Shown piece by piece: positions 1 through 4,981 of a stretch of DNA of 5,539 nucleotides (within the stretch, counting starts at the first letter, position 1; each line of letters starts with the position of its first letter). Below the pieces are notes generated by a model. The model saw only the letters and a program-made list of their open reading frames with translations, was not told the DNA's origin and did not search any database. A program made the translations under genes and the position numbers. The stretch spans positions 1-5,539 of the forward strand of contig JAFAEZ010000196.1 in NCBI GenBank assembly GCA_023423775.1, written 5' to 3'. This stretch comes from Pseudomonadota bacterium (lineage in GTDB: Bacteria > Pseudomonadota > Alphaproteobacteria > Sphingomonadales > Sphingomonadaceae).

Positions 1-400
1 GGCCTTCATAGGTGTGCGCCTTGTAGGGCGCGGTGGGCGCCGAGGCCGAGACCGGCGCTTCGCCGTCGAGGAAGCTCGGATGGACCAGCCGGCCCATATG
101 CCAGAGTTGGCAGAAGATGCGGCCGCCCGCTTCGTGCACCGCTTCGGTGATCGGCTTCCACGCCTCCATCTGCTCTTGGGTCCAAATGCCGGGCGCGTAG
201 GGCCAGCCGAGGCCCTGGCGGCTGATCCCGGTCCCTTCCGAGATGATCAGGCCGGCGCCGGCGCGCTGCGCGTAATAATCGGCCATGATCGGGGTCGGCA
301 CATGTTCGCGGGTGGCGCGGGCGCGGGTCATCGGCGCCATCATGATGCGATTGGGGCAGGTAATGGCGCCGATCGTAATCGGGTCGAGCAGGTTGGGCAT
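1..400 (-). CDS. Old Yellow Enzyme family alkene reductase (NADH:flavin oxidoreductase), 5' part only
   Basis: FMN-dependent cytosolic enzyme that reduces activated C=C bonds (enones, maleimides, some nitro compounds) using NAD(P)H. The gene is open through the left window edge: 133 codons are visible of a family length of about 350-370. The start is the ATG at 400-398, preceded on the minus strand by AAGGAG (410-405) at a 5-base spacing. The N-terminal TIM-barrel features are clear. MPNLLDPITIG leads into NRIMMAPMTR (residues 17-26), where T25 sits at the position of the FMN-contacting Thr of yeast OYE1. Next come YYAQRAGAGLIISEGTG (42-58) and QLWHMGR (98-104), whose Gln is the usual FMN-binding residue; HPSF follows. 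The catalytic His/Asn or His/His pair lies outside the window. The NemA-type alkene reductase branch is the likeliest match; substrate cannot be told. It is divergent from the EamA exporter gene. Family assignment is very secure. Confidence 0.93.
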   Translation of the reverse strand, partial: MPNLLDPITIGAITCPNRIMMAPMTRARATREHVPTPIMADYYAQRAGAGLIISEGTGISRQGLGWPYAPGIWTQEQMEAWKPITEAVHEAGGRIFCQLWHMGRLVHPSFLDGEAPVSASAPTAPYKAHTYEG

Positions 401-409
401 CGGTGCTCC

Positions 410-438
410 TTGACGGACGGGAGCGAGCGGTCCTAGCG
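410..438 (+). promoter_or_regulatory. Candidate promoter for the EamA transporter gene
   Basis: TTGACG at 410-415 matches the strong -35 of alphaproteobacterial housekeeping promoters (TTGACGG is also the Caulobacter-type -35). About 16 bases later comes CCTAGC (432-437), a poor but CTA-containing -10. Transcription would then start near 444-446, giving a leader of fewer than ten bases before the ATG at 453. The -35 partly overlaps the Shine-Dalgarno region of the divergent gene. This is pattern matching only; the -10 is weak. Confidence 0.33.
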
Positions 439-440
439 GG

Positions 441-454
441 TTGCAGATTGCAAT
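441..454. repeat. Short palindrome in the divergent gap, possible operator
   Basis: TTGCA-GAT-TGCAA (441-453) is a perfect 5-bp inverted repeat with a 3-bp centre, and ATTGCAAT (447-454) is a second, overlapping perfect 8-bp palindrome. The 13-bp unit has the T-N11-A shape of LysR-type regulator sites. It sits over the predicted transcription and translation start of the EamA gene, about 40 bases from the OYE gene start, where a bound regulator could affect both. No regulator gene is present in the window, and a palindrome this short can occur by chance. Confidence 0.3.
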
Positions 455-1352
455 GCACCAACCTCCATCATCTCCGGCCGCGCACCCCGGGCGCTATGCC
501 TTCGCGGCCCTGATCGTCGCGAACCTGTTCCTCGCGCTCGGGCCGTGGATGGTCCGGCTGACCGATGTCGGGCCGGTTGCCGCCGGCTTCTGGCGTCTCG
601 CTCTGGCCATTCCCTTGCTGCTTCTGCTCGCCCGCTCCGGAAAGGGCGCCGCGTCGCGCTTCCGCCTGTCCTGGGGGATGGGGCTGATGATCATCGTCGG
701 CGGCTTCTTCTTCGCGGCCGATCTCGCCGCCTGGCATTATGGAATCGTCCGCACCAAGCTGGCCAACGCCACGCTGTTCGGCAATTTCGCGAGCTTCATC
801 TTCGCTTTCTACGGCTTCGTGGTGATGCGCACGCTGCCGCGGCCGGCCCAGGCCGGCGCATTGGTGCTGGCCGTAGCCGGCACGGCCTTCCTGCTCGGCA
901 ACAGCTATGAGCTCAGTCCGAAGAATTTCGCCGGTGACCTGTTCGCGATTCTGGCCGGCATCTTCTATTTCTTCTACCTGATCACGATCGATCGGGCGCG
1001 CCAGTCGCTGGCGCCGATGCCCGTGCTGGCCTTGTCGACCATCGCCGGCACCATACCTTTGCTCCTGTTCGCCTTGGCGCTGGGCGAGCAGGTGATGCCC
1101 GAAAGCTGGACGCCCCTGCTGCTGTTGTCGCTCGGCAGCCAGGTGATCGGTCAGGGGCTGCTGGTCTATTCGATGGGCTATCTGTCGCCGGTCGTGGTCG
1201 GCCTCGGCCTGCTGACCCAGCCGGCGGTCTCGGCTCTGGTCGGCTGGCTGGCTTATGACGAGCGGCTGGGAACGACCGACCTGATCGGCGGCCTGATGAT
1301 CTGCGCTGCCCTGGTTCTGATCCGGCTGCCCGAGCGCGGCCGGGCCGCGTGA
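453..1352 (+). CDS. EamA/DMT-superfamily transporter
   Basis: Inner-membrane transporter of the drug/metabolite transporter superfamily, whose members usually export amino acids, metabolites or toxic compounds; the substrate cannot be read from sequence. The 299-residue product has the family's usual length and two tandem EamA repeats of five predicted helices each. Repeat one runs from about residue 15 to 150 and includes the signature-like GPVAAGFWRLALA (40-52) and the helix-4 segment TKLANATLFGNFA. Repeat two starts at about residue 160 with GDLFAILAGIFYFFYLI and ends in QPAVSALVGWLAYDERL, the typical conserved C-terminal stretch. I chose ATG 453; an in-frame TTG at 441 would add four residues but has no usable Shine-Dalgarno and may lie upstream of the transcription start. 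The ATG also lacks a good Shine-Dalgarno, which would fit a leaderless or near-leaderless message. It is divergent from the OYE gene, with 52 bases between the starts. Codon use resembles the neighbours. Confidence 0.9.
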   Translation: MHQPPSSPAAHPGRYAFAALIVANLFLALGPWMVRLTDVGPVAAGFWRLALAIPLLLLLARSGKGAASRFRLSWGMGLMIIVGGFFFAADLAAWHYGIVRTKLANATLFGNFASFIFAFYGFVVMRTLPRPAQAGALVLAVAGTAFLLGNSYELSPKNFAGDLFAILAGIFYFFYLITIDRARQSLAPMPVLALSTIAGTIPLLLFALALGEQVMPESWTPLLLLSLGSQVIGQGLLVYSMGYLSPVVVGLGLLTQPAVSALVGWLAYDERLGTTDLIGGLMICAALVLIRLPERGRAA

Positions 1353-1402
1353 ACTTGCATCGCTCTGGCGGTGCGCACATCTAGGCGACAGGGAGAGCCG
1401 CG

Positions 1403-2062
1403 ATGATTGAACCCCGGGACATGACTCTGGACGAGCTGCGCGCCGCGCTCGCGCCGCTGATTCCCGCCAATGCCGTGTTCGATGGCTGGAGCGATACTGC
1501 GCTCGCCATGGCCGCTTCGCAGCTCGGTGTGCCCGCCGAGCGTGCGCGCCTCTGCTTCCCGGGCGGCGCCGTCGAGATGATCGATGCCTGGTTCGACGCG
1601 ATCGACCGGGCGATGGCTCAGGCCTGGCCGGCCGAGCGCATCGCCAAATTGAAAATCCGCGAGCGGATCCGCGATCTCGTTCTCTATCGGATCGAGGTCG
1701 TCCATCCGCACAAAGAGGCGCTGCGCCGCGCGCTCGCCATCCTCGCCCTGCCGCAAAACGCGCTTGTCGGGCCGCGGCTCGCCTGGCGCGCCGCCGACCG
1801 CATGTGGCGCATCGCCGGCGACACCGCGACCGACTTCAACCATTACAGCAAGCGCGCGATCCTCTCCGGACTCTATGGCGCGACGATGCTCGTCTATCTC
1901 GACGACGAGACCGAACAACTATCAACGACGCGCGGCTTCCTCGATCGCCGCATCGACGACGTGATGAAGTTCGAAAAGACCAAGGCGCAGTGGCGGGGCA
2001 GCCGCGAACGCATGCCGAGCCTCAGCCGCTTCCTCGGCCGGCTGCGCTACCCCGTCGTCTAG
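1403..2062 (+). CDS. COQ9: COQ9-family ubiquinone biosynthesis protein
   Basis: COQ9 proteins have a TetR-like fold but bind lipid rather than DNA. In eukaryotes COQ9 presents the quinone intermediate to the COQ7 hydroxylase; a similar accessory role in ubiquinone synthesis is inferred here. The 219-residue product shows the family's hallmark block at residues 139-169, containing GDTATDFNHYSKRAILSG then LYGATMLVYLDDE, followed by TRGFLDRRIDDVMKFEK (176-192). The N-terminal part (8-100) is helical and includes GWSDTALAMAA. There is no mitochondrial-type leader, as expected in a bacterium. The ATG at 1403 is preceded by GGGAG (1391-1395) at a 7-base spacing. A very weak promoter-like TTGCAT (1355-1360) lies 17 bases from CATCTA in the 50-base gap after the EamA gene; read-through from that gene is equally possible. 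The stop codon shares a base with the downstream methyltransferase start. Confidence 0.92.
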   Translation: MIEPRDMTLDELRAALAPLIPANAVFDGWSDTALAMAASQLGVPAERARLCFPGGAVEMIDAWFDAIDRAMAQAWPAERIAKLKIRERIRDLVLYRIEVVHPHKEALRRALAILALPQNALVGPRLAWRAADRMWRIAGDTATDFNHYSKRAILSGLYGATMLVYLDDETEQLSTTRGFLDRRIDDVMKFEKTKAQWRGSRERMPSLSRFLGRLRYPVV

Positions 2063-2814
2063 TGGCGACGTTCAAGGACCATTTTTCCGGCCACTCGGCC
2101 GATTATGCCGCGCACCGGCCGGCCTATCCGGAGGCACTGGCCGATTATCTGGCCAGCCTTGCGCCCGCCCGCGGACTCGCGCTCGATTGCGGCTGCGGCT
2201 CGGGGCAGCTGTCGCGCCTCCTCGGCGATCGCTTCGAGCGCGTGGTCGCCACCGACGCGAGTGCGGCGCAGATCGCCAGGGCCGAGCCGCATCCCCGCGT
2301 CGACTATCGAGTGGCGCCGGCCGAGGCGAGCGGGCTCGGTGATGGCAGCGTCGATCTCGTCACCGCCGCCCAGGCCGCCCACTGGTTCGACCTCGACGCT
2401 TTCTATCGCGAGGTGCGCCGCGTCGCGCACCCGCGCGCGGTCGTGGCGCTGATCAGCTACGGAATGGCCCATGTAGCGCCGGAGATCGACTGCGTCGTCC
2501 GCCACCTGCACGACGCGATATTGGCGCCTTACTGGCCTCCGGAACGCAGCCATGTGGCGGACGGCTATCGTTCGCTGGCTTTCCCGTTCGACGAGTTCGA
2601 GGCGCCAGATTTCGCGATCGTTGTCGAATGGCGACTCGGCGACCTGCTCGCTTATCTCGACACCTGGTCTGCCGTTCGGCGCATGGCGACAGCGGTCGGG
2701 CCCGGGCCCTTCGAAGCCTTCGCCGCCCGGCTGTCGGAGATCTGGGGCGATCCCGCCACGCCGCACCGCGTCACATGGCCGCTGGCGCTGCGCGTAGGCC
2801 GGCTGGGCGAATAG
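2062..2814 (+). CDS. Class I SAM-dependent methyltransferase (Methyltransf_11 type)
   Basis: Soluble AdoMet-dependent methyltransferase of 250 residues, substrate unknown. The N-terminus FKDHFSGHSADYAAHRPAYP (4-23) matches the conserved opening of a widespread group that includes yeast Tmt1/Crg1-like enzymes. The AdoMet site follows: motif I LDCGCGSG (41-48), an acidic residue ending strand 2 at D65 (VVATDAS), APAE (85-88), and motif IV-like SVDLVTAAQAAHWFD (96-110), whose AHWFD is typical of this group. The open frame continues far upstream into COQ9, but homology begins at the GTG at 2062, whose first base is the last base of the COQ9 TAG. With no strong Shine-Dalgarno, translation probably depends on terminating ribosomes. 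Sequence type does not match UbiE or UbiG, so a quinone methyl-transfer role is suggested only by coupling to COQ9. The stop codon lies within a predicted terminator hairpin. Confidence 0.87.
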   Translation: MATFKDHFSGHSADYAAHRPAYPEALADYLASLAPARGLALDCGCGSGQLSRLLGDRFERVVATDASAAQIARAEPHPRVDYRVAPAEASGLGDGSVDLVTAAQAAHWFDLDAFYREVRRVAHPRAVVALISYGMAHVAPEIDCVVRHLHDAILAPYWPPERSHVADGYRSLAFPFDEFEAPDFAIVVEWRLGDLLAYLDTWSAVRRMATAVGPGPFEAFAARLSEIWGDPATPHRVTWPLALRVGRLGE

Positions 2815-2832
2815 ACGCTGGCTTTTCCTTTT
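2796..2832 (+). terminator. Possible intrinsic terminator after the COQ9-methyltransferase pair
   Basis: GCCGGC (2798-2803) can pair with GCTGGC (2817-2822), giving six pairs with one G-U; A2796-T2824 and G2797-T2823 can extend it to eight. The loop is 13 bases and spans the methyltransferase stop codon. The tail is TTTTCCTTTT (2823-2832), which is striking in this GC-rich region. The large loop and the interrupted T-run make it a moderate candidate. It would insulate feoAB from upstream transcription. Confidence 0.4.
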
Positions 2833-2845
2833 CGTTATTGATAAT
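2818..2845 (+). promoter_or_regulatory. Candidate feoAB promoter
   Basis: GATAAT (2840-2845) differs from the TATAAT consensus at one position. CTGGCT (2818-2823) lies 16 bases upstream as a weak -35 (three of six matches to TTGACA). Transcription would begin near 2852, leaving a leader of about 22 bases before feoA. The -10 lies inside the Fur box, and the -35 coincides with the 3' arm of the terminator hairpin. The -10 is convincing; the -35 is not. Confidence 0.42.
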
Positions 2846-2852
2846 CACTCGC
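2834..2852 (+). promoter_or_regulatory. Fur box upstream of feoA
   Basis: The 19-mer starting GTTATTGATAATCAC matches the classical Fur box GATAATGATAATCATTATC at 14 of 19 positions by hand count, including an unbroken GATAATCA core (2840-2847). Read as a 7-1-7 inverted repeat, the left half is a perfect TGATAAT, while the right half ACTCGCA matches at four of seven. It lies 22 bases before feoA and covers the predicted -10, the usual arrangement for iron-dependent repression. A Fur-family protein (Fur, or a Fur-like regulator that this lineage uses for iron) is the expected ligand. Confidence 0.72.
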
Positions 2853-2873
2853 ATCAAGAACGATGTGGAAGCG

Positions 2874-3122
2874 ATGACCCTGCGCCTCGATCAACTGCCT
2901 TTCCGTACCCCCGCGACTGTCACCGGGATCGAATGGACCTCGCTGACCCCGGTCGAAGCGCGCCGCCTCCGCAATCTCGGTCTCGACGAAGGCGTGGCGA
3001 TCGAGGCTCTCCACGGTGGACCGGTCGGCCGCGACCCGCTGGCGATACGAATCGGACGGATGATGGTGGCAATCCGCCGCTCCCACGCCCAGGCTGTCAT
3101 GGTCGAAGCGATCGCGGCATGA
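2874..3122 (+). CDS. feoA: Ferrous iron transport protein A
   Basis: Small cytosolic SH3-like partner of FeoB that is required for, or stimulates, Fe(II) uptake in most systems. The 82-residue length is typical. Visible family features are an N-terminal LDQLPFRTPATVTGI (5-19), the central ARRLRNLGLDEGVAIEAL (29-46), and the C-terminal beta region GRDPLAIRIGRMMVAIRR (52-69). The ATG at 2874 was chosen because LDQLP near the N-terminus is where FeoA proteins begin. An in-frame GTG at 2865 would add three residues and cannot be excluded, since the GGAA (2867-2870) before the ATG is unusually close, at 3 bases. The stop overlaps the feoB start as ATGA. A Fur box and promoter candidate lie immediately upstream. 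Confidence 0.92.
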   Translation: MTLRLDQLPFRTPATVTGIEWTSLTPVEARRLRNLGLDEGVAIEALHGGPVGRDPLAIRIGRMMVAIRRSHAQAVMVEAIAA

Positions 3123-4972
3123 CCTCCATTCCATTGGTCGCGGTCGTCGGCAATCCCAATGCCGGCAAGAGCGCCCTGTTCAACATGCTGACCGGCGCGC
3201 GCCAGAAGGTCGGCAATTATCCGGGGGTCACGGTCGAACGTAAATCGGGCCGGCTTTCCCTGCCCGATGGTCGCCCGGTCGAGCTGGTCGATCTCCCGGG
3301 CGCTTACAGCCTCGATCCGTCGAGCCCCGACGAGGAGGTCACGCGCGACGTCGTGCTCGGCAAGCAGCAGGGGGAGCGCCTGCCCGACGCCTTGCTGCTG
3401 GTGCTCGATGCGACCAATCTCGACAACCATCTCCGCTTCGCGCTGCAGATCATCGCGCTGGGCTTGCCGACGGTGATCGCGCTCAACATGGTCGATCTCG
3501 CGCGCCGCGACGGGCTCGAGATCGATCCGCAGACGCTCGAGCGCGAACTCGGCGTGCCGGTGGTCGAGACGGTCGCAGTCCGGCGCCGCGGCGGCGACGA
3601 GATCAAGGAGGCGTTGAGCGAAGCGGTCGGCGCCGCCCGCCGCGTCCGCGCCGGCGACGGGGCAGACGAGCGCGACATCGCCGCCCTGCAGCGGCGCGCC
3701 CGTGCCATCGCCCGCGCGGCCACCGTCGGCGAGACCGGCGCGCGGCGCTGGACGCATTTCATCGATCATGTCGTCCTCCACCCGGTGGCAGGGCCGCTGA
3801 TCTTCGCGTCGATCATGTTCCTGATGTTCCAGGCCGTGTTAGCCTGGTCGGAAGCGCCGATCGGCTGGCTCGAGGATCTGATCGCGTCCGGCCAGGGACT
3901 GGTCGTGAACGCGCTTCCCTCAGGCTTCCTGCGCTCGATGCTGGTCGACGGCGTGCTCGGCGGCGTCGGCGCGGTAATCGTCTTCCTGCCGCAGATCCTG
4001 ATCCTGTTCCTGTTCATCCTCCTGCTCGAGGCGACCGGATACATGGTCCGCGCCGCCTTCCTGATGGACCGGCTGATGGCCCGGGTCGGTCTGTCGGGCC
4101 ACGCCTTCATCCCCTTGCTCTCCTCTTTCGCCTGCGCTGTCCCGGGCATTATGGCGACGCGGACGATCGAGGATCCCAAGCACCGCATCACCACGATCCT
4201 CATCGCGCCGCTGATGACCTGCTCGGCGCGGCTGCCGGTCTATGCGGTGATCATCGGCGCCTTCATCCCTGCGACCAGCGTCGGCTGGGGCATCGGCCTC
4301 CAGGGGCTGGTCCTGTTCGGCCTCTATACGCTCGGCATCGTCGGCGCCCTGCTCGCCGCGCTCGTCCTGCGCCGCACGGTCGCCAAGGGTAGCCATCAGG
4401 GTTTCATGATGGAAATGCCCAAATATCAGGTGCCGAACATCCGCGACGTGGCGATCGGCCTGTGGACGCGCGCGATGATCTTCCTCAAGCGCGCCGGCAC
4501 CATCATCCTCATCTCGACAATCGTGCTCTGGGCGCTGCTTTCCTTCCCGCAACCCAAGCCGGGCGAGACCGCGCTCGACAGCTCGATCGCCGGCAAGATC
4601 GCCTCGGTGCTCGAGGTCGGTCTCCGCCCGATCGGCTTCAACCACGAAATCGCTTTGGCCTTGGTGCCGGCGATGGCGGCGCGCGAAGTAGCGGTCTCGG
4701 CGCTGGCGACCGCTTATTCGATCCAGACCGAGGACGAGACCAAGGCTGAGCAGTCGCTGACCGAGCAGCTGCGCGGTCGCTGGTCGCTGCCCACCGCTTT
4801 GGCCTTCCTCGCCTGGTTCGTGTTCGCGCCGCAATGTTTATCCACAGTTGCGGTGACGCGACGCGAAACGAACGGCTGGAAATGGCCCGCCTTCATGCTA
4901 GCGTACCTCTTTGCGCTGGCCTATCTGGCCGCAGGCGCGACCTTCTGGGCGGCCACCGCTCTCGGTCTTTAG
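3119..4972 (+). CDS. feoB: Ferrous iron transporter B (GTPase-membrane fusion)
   Basis: Inner-membrane Fe(II) importer with a cytosolic N-terminal G-protein domain. The 617-residue product is shorter than E. coli FeoB (773) and corresponds to the compact form. GTPase motifs are intact: G1 GNPNAGKS (11-18), switch I VGNYPGVTVE (31-40, Thr38), G3 DLPG (58-61) and G4 NMVD (123-126); G5 is loose, near VETVAV (149-154). The spacer to the membrane domain is short (about 165-215), then HFIDHVVLHPVAG opens the membrane region. Gate motifs FACAVPGIMATR (337-348, Cys339) and PLMTCSARLPVY (364-375, Cys368) are present, with a later Cys573 in PQCLSTVAVTRRE. Predicted membrane segments lie near 223-245, 275-310, 388-416, 452-475, 505-525, 558-580 and 590-615. 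It starts at the ATG overlapping the feoA stop by four bases. No feoC follows; ssb is next, nine bases on. Two unbroken frames antisense to it are composition artefacts. Confidence 0.96.
   Translation: MTSIPLVAVVGNPNAGKSALFNMLTGARQKVGNYPGVTVERKSGRLSLPDGRPVELVDLPGAYSLDPSSPDEEVTRDVVLGKQQGERLPDALLLVLDATNLDNHLRFALQIIALGLPTVIALNMVDLARRDGLEIDPQTLERELGVPVVETVAVRRRGGDEIKEALSEAVGAARRVRAGDGADERDIAALQRRARAIARAATVGETGARRWTHFIDHVVLHPVAGPLIFASIMFLMFQAVLAWSEAPIGWLEDLIASGQGLVVNALPSGFLRSMLVDGVLGGVGAVIVFLPQILILFLFILLLEATGYMVRAAFLMDRLMARVGLSGHAFIPLLSSFACAVPGIMATRTIEDPKHRITTILIAPLMTCSARLPVYAVIIGAFIPATSVGWGIGLQGLVLFGLYTLGIVGALLAALVLRRTVAKGSHQGFMMEMPKYQVPNIRDVAIGLWTRAMIFLKRAGTIILISTIVLWALLSFPQPKPGETALDSSIAGKIASVLEVGLRPIGFNHEIALALVPAMAAREVAVSALATAYSIQTEDETKAEQSLTEQLRGRWSLPTALAFLAWFVFAPQCLSTVAVTRRETNGWKWPAFMLAYLFALAYLAAGATFWAATALGL
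4838..4846 (+). other. Isolated perfect DnaA-box sequence inside feoB
   Basis: TTATCCACA matches the high-affinity DnaA box consensus TTATNCACA exactly. It falls on three whole feoB codons (TTA TCC ACA, residues 574-576), 135 bases before the ssb start. The surrounding codons CAA, TGT, TTA, ACA and GTT are unusual choices for this GC-rich gene. No second box or AT-rich unwinding region is nearby, so this is not an origin. It may be a DnaA titration or regulatory site, or chance. Confidence 0.35.
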
Positions 4973-4975
4973 GAG
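4971..4975 (+). promoter_or_regulatory. ssb Shine-Dalgarno overlapping the feoB stop codon
   Basis: AGGAG lies six bases before the ssb ATG, and its first two bases are the last two of the feoB TAG. This is the strongest ribosome binding site in the forward gene set, and it fixes the ssb start. It also suggests that ribosomes finishing feoB could reload at ssb. Confidence 0.85.
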
Positions 4976-4981
4976 AAGTCC

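Noticed and set aside
6..461. Minus-strand 151-codon frame and plus-strand frame 14-436 at the left edge
   Set aside because: Both are shadows of the OYE gene, which is read in another minus-strand frame from 400 and fits the family residue by residue.
1335..1349. Inverted repeat CGCGGCC-G-GGCCGCG at the end of the EamA gene
   Set aside because: Perfect 7-bp arms, but with a one-base centre, no following T-run and a coding role (Arg-Gly-Arg-Ala); in such GC-rich DNA it is weak evidence of a terminator.
1253..1918. Minus-strand 221-codon frame across the EamA-COQ9 boundary
   Set aside because: It crosses two well-supported forward genes and shows no domain; composition artefact.
1804..2061. 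Upstream ATG extension of the methyltransferase reading frame
   Set aside because: The extension lies within COQ9, is Arg/His-rich with no family similarity, and homology begins exactly at GTG 2062.
2891..3781. Long open frame on the minus strand antisense to feoA/feoB
   Set aside because: Its sequence is rich in Arg, Asp and Ala with no recognisable domain, and the opposite strand encodes an unmistakable FeoB with intact motifs. High GC keeps antisense frames open.
3920..4834. Second long minus-strand open frame antisense to feoB
   Set aside because: Low-complexity Arg/Glu/Gln/Asp composition produced by reading membrane-helix codons backwards; no family resemblance.
4838..4846. Replication origin at the DnaA box
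   Set aside because: Only one box, inside a coding sequence, with no AT-rich stretch or additional boxes nearby.
4800..4981. Search for an SOS (LexA) site upstream of ssb
   Set aside because: Two GTTC words occur at 4816 and 4822 but with 2-base rather than 7-base spacing; no GTTC-N7-GTTC or its complement was seen.
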